Below, piece by piece: positions 21,069 to 28,974 of a DNA stretch of 64,000 bases. Under the pieces are notes generated by a model that saw only the letters and a program-made list of their open reading frames with translations, had not been told where the DNA came from and did not search any database. The stretch comes from Gordonia sp. OPL2. GTDB taxonomy: Bacteria > Actinomycetota > Actinomycetes > Mycobacteriales > Mycobacteriaceae. Position numbers and translations under genes: made by a program. The first letter of the stretch is position 1, and every line of letters starts with the position of its first letter. Where the stretch lies: assembly GCF_003797825.1 (NCBI RefSeq), contig NZ_RKME01000022.1:34043-98042 (forward strand), in the 5' to 3' direction.

Positions 21069-22703
21069 TCAGCCGGGCAGGACGATCGGAGGCAGGCCCG
21101 GGATCGGATTCGGGATCGTACGTTGACGGGGCCGTGGCCGCGGGCGCGGCCGATTCTGCTGCTGCGTAGGCTCATCCGCGGATTCCTCCGACGTCGGCGG
21201 TGGAGGCGGCGGTGGCGGCGGTACATATCGCGCGGCGGGAACCCGGGCCTCGGCGAAGTCCGCGGGATCGGCATACGACGGACGCTGCTCCGTACTCGTC
21301 TCACCGACGGCGACATCGGCCGGACGGGGTGGTTCGTCCGTGCCGGTGACCGCGACGGCCGCCGCGACACCGATCCCGATGATCGCGCACGCCGCGACGA
21401 TCACCCCGACGATCCGCCGGGTGCGCACCGATGACCGAGAGCGCGTGGTCGGCGGCGTGAAGACCGGATCGAGCTCCCACTCGCGAGGTTCGTAGGAGCG
21501 CCGGGCAGTCGGCGTCCCGTCCGGCATGGCACCGATGACAAGCGATCTGGGCCCGTCGTCGGGAGCTGCATGGTCGTCGGGTCCGTCGGCGTCGGCGGAC
21601 GTTCCGAACGGCGCCGGCTGTCCGACGGGATCGAACATCGGATCGACCGGTCCCGCACCGTACACGGGCTCGTACGGCCGCGGCGGCATGGCGATCGGCT
21701 CGTCGAAGCGCAGCGGTTCGGACACCGGCCGGGTGTTCTCCGACAGCGGGTCGTCGACGGGCCAGTCGGGGTCCATCGGCGGGATGAGGTCGAGCGGAGG
21801 GATCAGCTCGACCGGCGTCGAGGCGCGGACCGTCGACGATCCGATGGTCGGCATCGGCGACGAATCGGGTTGTGCAGCAGGGAAATCACCCGAGTGACTG
21901 GGTTGAGAGGCCTCGTCGAGGGCCTCGGGCTCCGGAGCCGCGCTCTCCCGGTCGACGAAGGACGGAGGCGCGGGGGTGGGTGGTTGGAGGATGGGTGATT
22001 GCCCGATGGGCGGTCCGACGGTGGGCGGTTCGGCGATCGGCGGCTCCACACCGGAGTCGTGCCGGTTCGGCACCTTGTCGTCGTCGGCGGCGGGCGCGGG
22101 GGAATCCACGGCGACGACCGGCAGAGATGCGGTCCGGCCGAGGGTCGCCGCCAGGCCGGGCCAGACGTCGTGGCCGGGGGCGAGGACGAGCGAACTGATG
22201 GGACCCGACGCGTCGGCGACCACCTCGCGGCACTGCCGGACGAGGCCGGCCGCGATCGCCGAGGTCGCCTCGTCGATGTCGCGAAGGGCCACCCGGAAGA
22301 ACTTCACGTGTTCGCGTCCCATGATGAAGGTGCCGTCGGCGGTGGCGAGACGTCGGCGGCCACGCGAGGCGAGATCGAAAAGTTCGGCAGTCCACGCCTC
22401 GTTCGTCGGCTGTTCGACCCGGCCCGTGCGAACGAGATGATCGGCGAGCAGCCGGTCGATGACAGCCGGCCTGATTCCGGGGTCGCTCCGGATTCCCATC
22501 ATCGCCTCGAACCGCGGGTCGACGATGCTCAGGCGCAGAGCATCGTCGGCGAGTTCCAGGAGCAGGAACGGATGGTCGGCGGGGATCTCCCGAGCCAGTT
22601 GACGGGCTGCGACATCACCCAGGAACGTGGCATCGATCAGGCGCGCATCAACGTCGGTCGTGGGCTCTGCCGAGCGACCGCGATCCGTCGCGTCGTCTGT
22701 CAT
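21069..22703 (-). CDS. proline-rich single-pass membrane protein of unknown function
   Basis: A 544-residue protein I do not recognise by name. The first 200 residues form a compact, conserved-looking domain (ARQLAREIPADHPFLLLEL, TADGTFIMGREHVKFFRVAL, SLVLAPGHDVWPGLAATLG) that recalls actin/Hsp70-like or DUF-type sensor domains. About 200 residues of proline/acidic low-complexity linker follow, then one membrane helix (VGVIVAACAIIGIGVAAAVAVTG, about 430-452) and a short Pro-rich tail ending in RTIPNPIPGLPPIVLPG. The topology suggests a cytoplasmic N-terminal domain with an extracytoplasmic tail. ATG 22703 (MTDDATD) is chosen over an upstream frame extension. It is downstream of udgA on the other side of a 113-bp gap. 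Confidence 0.7.
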   Translation of the reverse strand: MTDDATDRGRSAEPTTDVDARLIDATFLGDVAARQLAREIPADHPFLLLELADDALRLSIVDPRFEAMMGIRSDPGIRPAVIDRLLADHLVRTGRVEQPTNEAWTAELFDLASRGRRRLATADGTFIMGREHVKFFRVALRDIDEATSAIAAGLVRQCREVVADASGPISSLVLAPGHDVWPGLAATLGRTASLPVVAVDSPAPAADDDKVPNRHDSGVEPPIAEPPTVGPPIGQSPILQPPTPAPPSFVDRESAAPEPEALDEASQPSHSGDFPAAQPDSSPMPTIGSSTVRASTPVELIPPLDLIPPMDPDWPVDDPLSENTRPVSEPLRFDEPIAMPPRPYEPVYGAGPVDPMFDPVGQPAPFGTSADADGPDDHAAPDDGPRSLVIGAMPDGTPTARRSYEPREWELDPVFTPPTTRSRSSVRTRRIVGVIVAACAIIGIGVAAAVAVTGTDEPPRPADVAVGETSTEQRPSYADPADFAEARVPAARYVPPPPPPPPPTSEESADEPTQQQNRPRPRPRPRQRTIPNPIPGLPPIVLPG

Positions 22704-22816
22704 CCGATTCGGTGTCCTGCGCCTGGCCTGCGTCTGCGTGTCTCGCAACTCCCCCGAGTGCGTCCCCCGCCCAGCCTTTCGTCTCCGAAGGCCGGACGCA
22801 CGACACTAACACGACG

Positions 22817-24235
22817 TCAGCGGGACGGGGGCGTGGCGACCGTCTCCACCTGCGGCAACGCGACGTCGGGACGGACCCGCGGTGTCGGGCCGACGTTCGG
22901 CCGGTCCCGCATCGGTCCGCCGATGGCGTGGAACTCCCACCCTGCTGCTCGCCACGCGGTGGCGTCGAGGCAGCGGCGGCCGTCGACGATCACCCGAGCG
23001 CGCACGACGTCCGCCAGTTCCTCTGGGGCCATGTGGACGAACTCGGCCCATTCGGTGGCCACGACGACGGCGTCGGCCGCCCCGCAGGCCTCGCGCGCAC
23101 TCTGTGCGTAGCTCAGCATCGGGAACATGCGGCGTGAGTTCAGCGATGCCTTGGGATCGAAGACGGTCACCGACGCTCCGCGCAGCGCCAGCTGTCCAGC
23201 GACGTTGAGCGCCGGAGAGTCACGCACATCGTCGCTCTCGGGTTTGAAGGCGGCGCCCAGGATCGCGATGTTGGTGCCGAGGACATCGCCACCGACCGCG
23301 TCGGTCACCAGATCGACCATCGCGCCGCGGCGGCGGGTGTTGATCGAATCGACCTCACGCAGGAAGCGGAGCGCTTGGGTGGCACCGACTTCGTCGGCCC
23401 GGGCCATGAATCCGCGGATGTCCTTCGGTAGGCATCCGCCACCGAAACCCAGTCCGGCGTTGAGGAATCGGCGCCCGATGCGTCCGTCGTAGCCGATGGC
23501 GTCGGCCAGGGTCGACACATCGGCGCCGACGTTCTCGCAGATCTCGCTGATCGCGTTGATGAACGAGATCTTGGTGGCGAGAAAGGCATTCGCGGACACC
23601 TTGACCAACTCGGCGGTGGCCCAGTCGGTCCGCACGAAAGGCACTCCGGTCTCGAGGATCTCGCGGTAGATCTCCGCGATCACCTCGTCGGCGGCGGTGT
23701 CGTCGGCGTCCGGATCGGTACCGACGACCAGCCGGTCGGGCTCGAGCGTGTCCTCGACGGCGAAACCTTCGCGCAAGAACTCCGGGCTCCACGCCAGCGT
23801 GACGCGGGTGCCGGGGGCGGTGAGCACGGCCATCCGCTGGGCGAGAGCGGCGGCGGTGCCCACCGGTACGGTCGACTTCCCGATGATCAGGTGCTCGCCA
23901 CGCAGCAGCGGGGCCAGGGCATCGACGGCGGACTCGACGTGCGACAGGTCCACGGCGTAGCCGCGTCGCTGTTGCGGTGTGCCGACGCCGAGGAAGTGCA
24001 CCGACGCGAAGTCGGCGGCGTCGCGGTGGTCGGTCGTGAAGCGCAGTCGGCCGGCGGCGAGGTTGCGGCGCAGCACGTCGGACAGTCCCGGCTCGAAGAA
24101 CGGCACCTCGCCGGCTTGCAGCCGGGCGACCTTGTCCGCATCGACGTCGACGCCGAGAACGTCATGACCGAGTTCGGCCATGCACGCGGCGTGGGTCGCG
24201 CCGAGGTATCCGCATCCGATCACAGTGAGCTTCAT
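22817..24235 (-). CDS. udgA: UDP-glucose 6-dehydrogenase
   Basis: A 472-residue nucleotide-sugar dehydrogenase that oxidises UDP-glucose to UDP-glucuronate in two NAD-dependent steps. The N-terminal NAD domain begins MKLTVIGCGYLGATHAACMAE. The family motifs FFEPGL, GTP, GKSTVPVGT, SPEFLREGFAVED and the catalytic cysteine block GFGGGCLPKDIRGF (about residue 270) are all intact, as is AFKPESDDVRDSPAL. GDP-mannose dehydrogenases share the fold, so that assignment is not excluded. ATG 24235 is chosen over an upstream extension because it opens the Rossmann fold directly. The order udgA-dcd is the same as Rv0322-Rv0321 in M. tuberculosis. Confidence 0.9.
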   Translation of the reverse strand: MKLTVIGCGYLGATHAACMAELGHDVLGVDVDADKVARLQAGEVPFFEPGLSDVLRRNLAAGRLRFTTDHRDAADFASVHFLGVGTPQQRRGYAVDLSHVESAVDALAPLLRGEHLIIGKSTVPVGTAAALAQRMAVLTAPGTRVTLAWSPEFLREGFAVEDTLEPDRLVVGTDPDADDTAADEVIAEIYREILETGVPFVRTDWATAELVKVSANAFLATKISFINAISEICENVGADVSTLADAIGYDGRIGRRFLNAGLGFGGGCLPKDIRGFMARADEVGATQALRFLREVDSINTRRRGAMVDLVTDAVGGDVLGTNIAILGAAFKPESDDVRDSPALNVAGQLALRGASVTVFDPKASLNSRRMFPMLSYAQSAREACGAADAVVVATEWAEFVHMAPEELADVVRARVIVDGRRCLDATAWRAAGWEFHAIGGPMRDRPNVGPTPRVRPDVALPQVETVATPPSR

Positions 24236-24351
24236 GTCTGAAGTGACTACGCGCGGAGTACTGCCACCGGTCAACGACGACGTGTCACGTCCCGATCGAT
24301 CGGGTGAACACCGGTCCGGAGAACGTGAACGCGGCGCGAACCAGCCTCGCC

Positions 24352-24389
24352 GATCGAGTAGCCGCGAACGGAGTGAGTGGCATATCGAG
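24352..24389. repeat. possible second-type intergenic repeat (TCGAGTAG...TATCGAGA)
   Basis: A 38-base element, ATCGAGTAGCCGCGAACG followed by GAGTGAGTGGCATATCGAGA, lies between dcd and udgA. Its internal GAACGNAGTGAGNGGC pattern is reminiscent of the other repeat family. Elements of this style are common between genes in high-GC actinobacteria, but only one copy is seen here. Confidence 0.35.
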
Positions 24390-24412
24390 ATCGCCCCACG
24401 ACCGTCGGCGAC

Positions 24413-24982
24413 CTACGGGCGGATGAAGTTCAGGTACGCCTTCGACGGCGTCGGACCGCGCTGACCCTGGTATTTGGACCCGACGGAATCGCTGCCGTAC
24501 GGGTGTTCGGCCGGGCTGGACAGCCGAATCAGGCACAGCTGCCCGATCTTCATCCCCGGCCACAACGTGATCGGGAGGTTGGCCACGTTCGACAGTTCCA
24601 GCGTGATGTGGCCGGAGAACCCGGGATCGATGAATCCCGCGGTCGAGTGGGTAAGCAGGCCCAGGCGTCCCAGCGACGACTTGCCCTCGAGTCGGCCGGC
24701 CAGGTCGTCGGGCAGCGTGCACACCTCGAGCGTCGACCCGAGGACGAACTCCCCCGGATGCAGCACGAACGGTTCCCCCTCGGTCGGCTCGACGAGGGAC
24801 GTCAGTTCGTCCTGTCGCTGCGCCGGGTCGATGTGGGTGTAGCGGGTGTTGTTGAAGACGCGGAACAGACGGTCGAGCCGCACGTCCACGCTCGACGGCT
24901 GCACCAGCGTCGGGTCGAACGGGTCCAGGGCCAATCGCCCGTCGGCGATCTCGGAACGGATGTCGCGATCGGAGAGCAGCAC
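24413..24982 (-). CDS. dcd: dCTP deaminase (dUMP-forming type expected)
   Basis: A 189-residue dCTP deaminase of the dUTPase fold, forming trimers. It deaminates dCTP, and in Mycobacteriales the enzyme typically also hydrolyses the product to dUMP, feeding thymidylate synthesis. The signature blocks are complete: MLLSDRDIRSEI at the start, PSSVDVRLD, LEGKSSLGRLGL (Ser/Arg binding phosphate), STAGFIDPGFSGHITLEL with the catalytic Glu, and the C-terminal SKYQGQRGPTPSKAYLNF that closes on the nucleotide. Length is exactly typical. It is upstream of udgA in the same orientation with a 177-bp gap holding a repeat. Confidence 0.97.
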   Translation of the reverse strand: MLLSDRDIRSEIADGRLALDPFDPTLVQPSSVDVRLDRLFRVFNNTRYTHIDPAQRQDELTSLVEPTEGEPFVLHPGEFVLGSTLEVCTLPDDLAGRLEGKSSLGRLGLLTHSTAGFIDPGFSGHITLELSNVANLPITLWPGMKIGQLCLIRLSSPAEHPYGSDSVGSKYQGQRGPTPSKAYLNFIRP

Positions 24983-25155
24983 GCCTGTGAGGTTAATCGA
25001 CCGGACCCGATGAACAGCGGGTGACCGCGATCTGTCGAGCCAGATGCGAATTGATCCGAACCATGGTCAATCGGGCCGACGGTGTTCTAGTGTCCCCCGT
25101 GATACGCGCGTGATCGCGGTGTGACGTGCAGGAGACCGGGGGAAGTCGGGGACGG

Positions 25156-26757
25156 ATGCGGGGATTCGGCTGTGCTGATCAGGGTGCTGGAGTACGACGC
25201 GCTGATGCACGACGACGGGCAGGTGCGCGCCGTGGTGCGAGTGTCCGCGGTCGAGCGGATGCGGTCGCGGGTGAAACCCCCGCCGATCGTGCCCTGAATT
25301 CCGCCGAGCGTGTCCAGAATTTCGTCGACCGTGCTCGACGACGACGTCGGCGCGTGGCGATCGTCGCCGTCGGACTCGTGCTGGCGGTGGTGACGTCGTT
25401 CGGCGGCGAGCGCGGCATCGGTGCAGTTGCGACTGCCGCCCCGCAGGCGCCGGGCCAGTCCGCTCACCCGTCGGACGGCGAACCACGAGAGTGCGTCGGA
25501 TCGCGGTTCGCCACCTTCGGCGCCGTCTACGACGCCATCTTCGATTCGCTTCTGCCGATGTTGCCGTCAGAGATCAAGAAGCAGGCGCCGACGATCCGCG
25601 CCCGCGCGCACCGCGAAATGCAGGGCATGCGGATCTCCTCGCTCGCCGTCTCCAACCATCCGTACGATCTCGGCGCCGACGACAAAGACCCGATCATGAC
25701 CTACCGGGACCCCATCTCCCAGTGGATCGTCTCCCAGCTGGTAGGCGTCCGCGAGGGTCGCGACGCGGAGGCGATCCCGGTCGAGAACCTGACGGTCGCA
25801 CAAGCCGTCGAGACCGTCTGGCTGTATCTGTATGTGACGGTGATGGTTCCGCTCACCGTCGTACGGCGCACCGTTCCGTCGATCGCGACCGTCGCGGGCC
25901 CGATCACCGTCGGGACATTGCTGACTCTGCCGATTCTTCTCGGAGTGTTCGCCGCAACCCAGCTCTATCAGGCGATCAGCAGTGCGCTTGTCGAGTCATG
26001 TGTCGTGTCGGTGACCCGTTCACAGAAGGAGAACGCCGGCAAGGCGGTGAAGGATCTGCGGTTCGCCGGTGCGGTGCCGGGTATCGTCCGTGACATCGCC
26101 CGACAGGTCGATGTGGCCGATGCACAGACCTGCCCGCCGATCGGCGGACTCCCATTGTCACGCATCGCGTCCCGCACGTCCTCGTATCTGCAGTCGATCA
26201 CCGCCGACCGCGCAACGGACCGCCGGATCGGAGCCGCCGCCGATCAGGTGCAGAACTGGATGCGCCACACCCGGGTCACCGACAATCTCATCCCGGCCGA
26301 TCCGGCCGACTTCTCGACTCCCGAGTACGCGATCTCACAGATCGGGGCGCTCATCCCCTACGTCGGCGGCGCACCCCTCGACATCGCGATAGGGCTGAAC
26401 CACAACCGCGGGCAGGGAGCGGATTTCGGCCGGACCGTTCCACTCTCATCGCTGTCGGTGACCAAGACGCTCACCGCCGCCTACTACGCGTATGCCCTCG
26501 CCGCGCATGTCGTCGAATTGGCCTGGCAGGAGGGCGGAACCGACCCGTCGGCCGCTCTTCTCGCCGACCTGTTCCCCGATGCCGGCATCACCGCCGGCAT
26601 GATCCCGCGCACCACGGGCATCGTCGGCGCGCCGAATCTGTACGGACTCGTGGTGTACCACAACGTTCTTCGGTCGATGTGTCTCGCCGAGGACAAGCGC
26701 CCCACTCCGACCCCGCCGTCGGCGAAGCGTGTCCCGGTGTCGGCGGCGCGGTGGTGA
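25156..26757 (+). CDS. exported or membrane-anchored protein of unknown function; N-terminal frame uncertain
   Basis: I do not recognise this family. An Arg-rich stretch (ARRRRRR) precedes a hydrophobic segment VAIVAVGLVLAVVTS (about residues 66-81) like a signal anchor. A long extracytoplasmic region follows, beginning at APQAPGQS, with a second hydrophobic stretch around VAGPITVGTLLTLPILLGVFAATQLY. It contains a few paired cysteines, consistent with export. The listed ATG has GGGGGAAG upstream, but codon use before about 25280 favours another frame (positions 25172-25297), so the true N terminus may involve a frame change at the C-run near 25277. The next in-frame start is GTG 25354, which would lose the basic N-region. 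A repeat follows its stop codon. Confidence 0.6.
   Translation: MRGFGCADQGAGVRRADARRRAGARRGASVRGRADAVAGETPADRALNSAERVQNFVDRARRRRRRVAIVAVGLVLAVVTSFGGERGIGAVATAAPQAPGQSAHPSDGEPRECVGSRFATFGAVYDAIFDSLLPMLPSEIKKQAPTIRARAHREMQGMRISSLAVSNHPYDLGADDKDPIMTYRDPISQWIVSQLVGVREGRDAEAIPVENLTVAQAVETVWLYLYVTVMVPLTVVRRTVPSIATVAGPITVGTLLTLPILLGVFAATQLYQAISSALVESCVVSVTRSQKENAGKAVKDLRFAGAVPGIVRDIARQVDVADAQTCPPIGGLPLSRIASRTSSYLQSITADRATDRRIGAAADQVQNWMRHTRVTDNLIPADPADFSTPEYAISQIGALIPYVGGAPLDIAIGLNHNRGQGADFGRTVPLSSLSVTKTLTAAYYAYALAAHVVELAWQEGGTDPSAALLADLFPDAGITAGMIPRTTGIVGAPNLYGLVVYHNVLRSMCLAEDKRPTPTPPSAKRVPVSAARW
25172..25297 (+). CDS. 41-residue open frame ahead of the exported protein
   Basis: GTG-initiated frame encoding MLIRVLEYDALMHDDG and ending RVKPPPIVP. 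Nearly every codon ends in G or C, as expected for real coding sequence here, whereas the overlapping long frame is poor in G/C third positions over this stretch. It may be a genuine small leader protein, or the displaced N terminus of the exported protein if one base is missing in CCCCC at about 25277-25281. No homolog is recognised. Confidence 0.35.
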   Translation: MLIRVLEYDALMHDDGQVRAVVRVSAVERMRSRVKPPPIVP

Positions 26758-26774
26758 GCGGGCCGCAAGGCACT

Positions 26775-26822
26775 GGCCCCTGAGGAGCCCGCGAGGTACG
26801 AGCGGGCGTCACGAAGGGCCCC
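26775..26822 (+). repeat. dispersed intergenic repeat, locus C
   Basis: A single plus-strand copy, CCCCTGAGGAGCCCGCGAGG followed by an AGCGGGCGTCACGAAGGGCC cap. It abuts the stop codon of the SDR gene at 26823 and lies 17 bp after the exported protein gene, so it occupies almost the whole convergent gap. Confidence 0.75.
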
Positions 26823-27608
26823 TCACCCTTTCTTCGGCCGCACCGCACGCTCGGCGATCGCGATCACGACACGCCGTGGCGCGAAACGGCTAGCGATGGC
26901 ACTGATCCGGTTCTGCGCGCCGTCGATCACGCTCGGCTTGCCCGCCTCGAGCGCAGCGAGTGCGGTGTCGACGACCTGCTGGGTGGTTCGCCGTGAGCCG
27001 ACGGCGGCATCGTCGGACCCGGCGATGTCGAAGAACTCGGTGTCGGTCGCACCCGGACACAGTGCGAGCACCTTCACCCCGTTCTGCTTGCCCTCCCACC
27101 ACAGTGCCTCACTCAGCGACAGGACGTAGGCCTTGGTCGCCGCGTAGACGGCCATGTGCGGCACCGGCTGGAACCCCGCCGTGCTGGCGACATTGATGAT
27201 GGCGCCGGAACGCTTCTGCGCCAACCGCTTCAGATAGACGGTGGTGAGGTCGGTGAGTGCGCCGACGTTGAGCGACACCTCCTCCCGGATCCGCGCGGGG
27301 TCGACGTCGACGAGGTCGCCGTGCGTTCCGAATCCGGCGTTGTTGATGAGGATGTCGACGTCGAGTCCGCGCGCCTCGACGTCGGCGACGAGACTGTCGG
27401 CGGCACCGGGGATCGAGAGATCGGCGGTGATCACCTCGGCCCGGATCCCGTGGCGGGTACGCAGGTCGTCGGCGACAGCCGTCAGTTTGCCTTCACTGCG
27501 GGCGACCAGGATGACGTCGGCGCCGCGGGCGGCGAGTGTTCGTGCGAACTCGGCACCGATGCCACCACTGGCTCCGGTGATCAGTGCGGTCTTCTGTCGG
27601 AATTCCAT
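26823..27608 (-). CDS. short-chain dehydrogenase/reductase (classical SDR, YqjQ/DltE-like)
   Basis: A 261-residue classical SDR. The cofactor motif is TGASGGIG (about residues 10-17) with an Arg-rich second strand end (ARSEGKL) that suggests NADP(H). NNAGFG, the catalytic Ser in NVASTAGF and YAATK (about 154-158) complete the active site. The C terminus is basic (RPKKG). ATG 27608 follows GAGGAGCC. The TetR gene upstream ends 27 bp before it, so both are probably one transcript under the twin operators at 28285-28322. The substrate is unknown, possibly a fatty acyl or ketone compound. Confidence 0.88.
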   Translation of the reverse strand: MEFRQKTALITGASGGIGAEFARTLAARGADVILVARSEGKLTAVADDLRTRHGIRAEVITADLSIPGAADSLVADVEARGLDVDILINNAGFGTHGDLVDVDPARIREEVSLNVGALTDLTTVYLKRLAQKRSGAIINVASTAGFQPVPHMAVYAATKAYVLSLSEALWWEGKQNGVKVLALCPGATDTEFFDIAGSDDAAVGSRRTTQQVVDTALAALEAGKPSVIDGAQNRISAIASRFAPRRVVIAIAERAVRPKKG

Positions 27609-27635
27609 GATGGCTCCTCGGTTGTCGGATGATGA

Positions 27636-28271
27636 TCAGCGCGCACTCGGATGGGACAGGATGCCGAGGCCTGCGAACGCGATGTCGGCGAGGATGTCCG
27701 CGTACTGCGCGAGCCGCCGTCCGCGGTGATCCGACGGCGTGGCGTCGACGAGTCCCTTGATGCCGTCGAACGCACCGACGAGAACACTCGCCAGTCCGTC
27801 GGCGTCGAGATCGGCTCGGAACTCGCGGGAACTCTGGCCGTCGCGGATGATCCCGGCGACCAGGCCGATCCACGCATCCATGGGTTTGACGACGTCGCCG
27901 GACGTCGTGCCGTCCGCGCCGAGTTCTCGCACGAGTCGGACGACACTCCAGGCCCCCGGCTCGCGGTCGAGGAGTTCCAGCATCGCCGGCATCACGTCGG
28001 CGAGTTGTTCGGTCGGGCTATCGTGCGAGAGCACTCGCTGCTGAACCTCGGCGACCCAGCGACGCTCTTGGTCGTCGATGACGGCTCGGGCGAGCGCGGA
28101 CTTCGACGGGAAGTAGAAGTAGAACGCGCCCTTGGTCAGGCCCGATTCAGCGATGAGTTCGCTGAACTTGGTTGCGGCGTAGCCCTTCTCGGCGAAGATT
28201 CGGGCGGCGACCTCGAGCAGTCTCGCGCGCGTTGCGGCACCCTTGGCAGTCGACGGTTCTACTGGACTCAC
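27636..28271 (-). CDS. TetR-family regulator with twin operators
   Basis: A 211-residue TetR regulator with the helix-turn-helix KFSELIAESGLTKGAFYFYFPSK at about residues 29-51. The GTG at 28271 is chosen because it leaves the start outside the paired operator sites. A longer frame to 28307 would translate one of those sites and is considered artefactual. The C-terminal half is of the TetR_C ligand type (LVGAFDGIKGLVDA). It lies directly upstream of an SDR gene and is the likely repressor of both genes. Confidence 0.9.
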   Translation of the reverse strand: MSPVEPSTAKGAATRARLLEVAARIFAEKGYAATKFSELIAESGLTKGAFYFYFPSKSALARAVIDDQERRWVAEVQQRVLSHDSPTEQLADVMPAMLELLDREPGAWSVVRLVRELGADGTTSGDVVKPMDAWIGLVAGIIRDGQSSREFRADLDADGLASVLVGAFDGIKGLVDATPSDHRGRRLAQYADILADIAFAGLGILSHPSAR

Positions 28272-28284
28272 AGGGACCAGATTA

Positions 28285-28322
28285 AACCAGCCGGTAGGTT
28301 TTGCCAAACCAACTGGTAGGTT
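28285..28322. promoter_or_regulatory. two tandem TetR operators, 22 bp apart
   Basis: Two 16-bp imperfect palindromes, AACCAGCCGGTAGGTT (28285-28300) and AACCAACTGGTAGGTT (28307-28322), share 13 of 16 bases. Their centres are exactly 22 bp apart, two helical turns. They lie 14 bp upstream of the TetR start, so autorepression is expected. Confidence 0.8.
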
Positions 28323-28410
28323 TTCGCGACGGACTCGCTGAGTCGGCCTCTGCGGCTGTGCAACGCCAGAGGTTTGCTAGGCTGTCGATCGCGAGGTCAG
28401 CGCCTTGCAC

Positions 28411-28484
28411 GCCGATGTAGTTCAATGGCAGAACATCAGCTTCCCAAGCTGAATACGCGGGTTCGATTCCCGTCATCGGCTCCA
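28411..28484 (+). tRNA. tRNA-Gly (anticodon CCC)
   Basis: A complete cloverleaf. The acceptor stem GCCGATG pairs with CATCGGC, followed by discriminator T and an encoded CCA. The anticodon stem TCAGC/GCTGA encloses TTCCCAA with anticodon CCC, reading GGG. The T arm contains GGTTCGATTCC. Discriminator U fits a glycine tRNA. It has the same orientation as the catabolic cluster that starts 490 bp downstream. Confidence 0.95.
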
Positions 28485-28974
28485 CCATCGCCGAAGCCAG
28501 AGCGCCTGATACCCAGCACCAACGAGTGATCCACGGCATTGAGTCAGCGCCGCGCTGTTCCTCGCGTCGACGGTCGTGCGCGACCGAAACCGTCTGCGTG
28601 CACCCCGGCGGTCAGTTCAATCCCAGTCGATCCACCGTTGCATCAGTGCGTATTCCGGTATGCGGCAGCGCGCCTCCGTGCGAATTAATCCATCGCGGTC
28701 TCGCGCCGAAGACGGACGGTCACACGTCGCCCGACTCTGAGCCACTCCCCACTCCGCACCCGATGAACGCACGAGACGCTTCGAGTCCCGCCTCGCTTGC
28801 ACCCTCGCCTGCATGAGCGTCGCCGGTCGGTGATGGTCAGAGATGATCACTGCGAAAAGATGACAGACAGTTTCTCATCCAGTGGAGTATGGGTAGCGCA
28901 CCGTGTGTCGCCGATCACAAGATCGTCGACCACGGGGTCGTATTGGCCTCGTCCGACCGACTGGAGAGGCCGCA
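28485..28974. other. 490-bp gene-free gap after tRNA-Gly
   Basis: No convincing gene. Short open frames on both strands lack start signals and homology. The last 100 bases should contain the promoter of the MHS transporter. ACAGTTTCTCATCCAGTGGAG at about 28867-28887 weakly resembles the ACAGTTGACTTCTCATT stretch near 31100 and might share an IclR site. No copy of the tRNA 3' end was found here or at the far side of the cluster. Confidence 0.5.

Noticed and set aside
28272..28307. 12-codon extension of the TetR gene
   Set aside because: It encodes part of the twin operator and lacks a ribosome binding site. GTG 28271 begins after the sites.
28526..28850. Small open frames in the gap after tRNA-Gly as integrase or phage remnants
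   Set aside because: Translations show no recombinase motif, and no duplicated tRNA 3' end was found within the cluster region.
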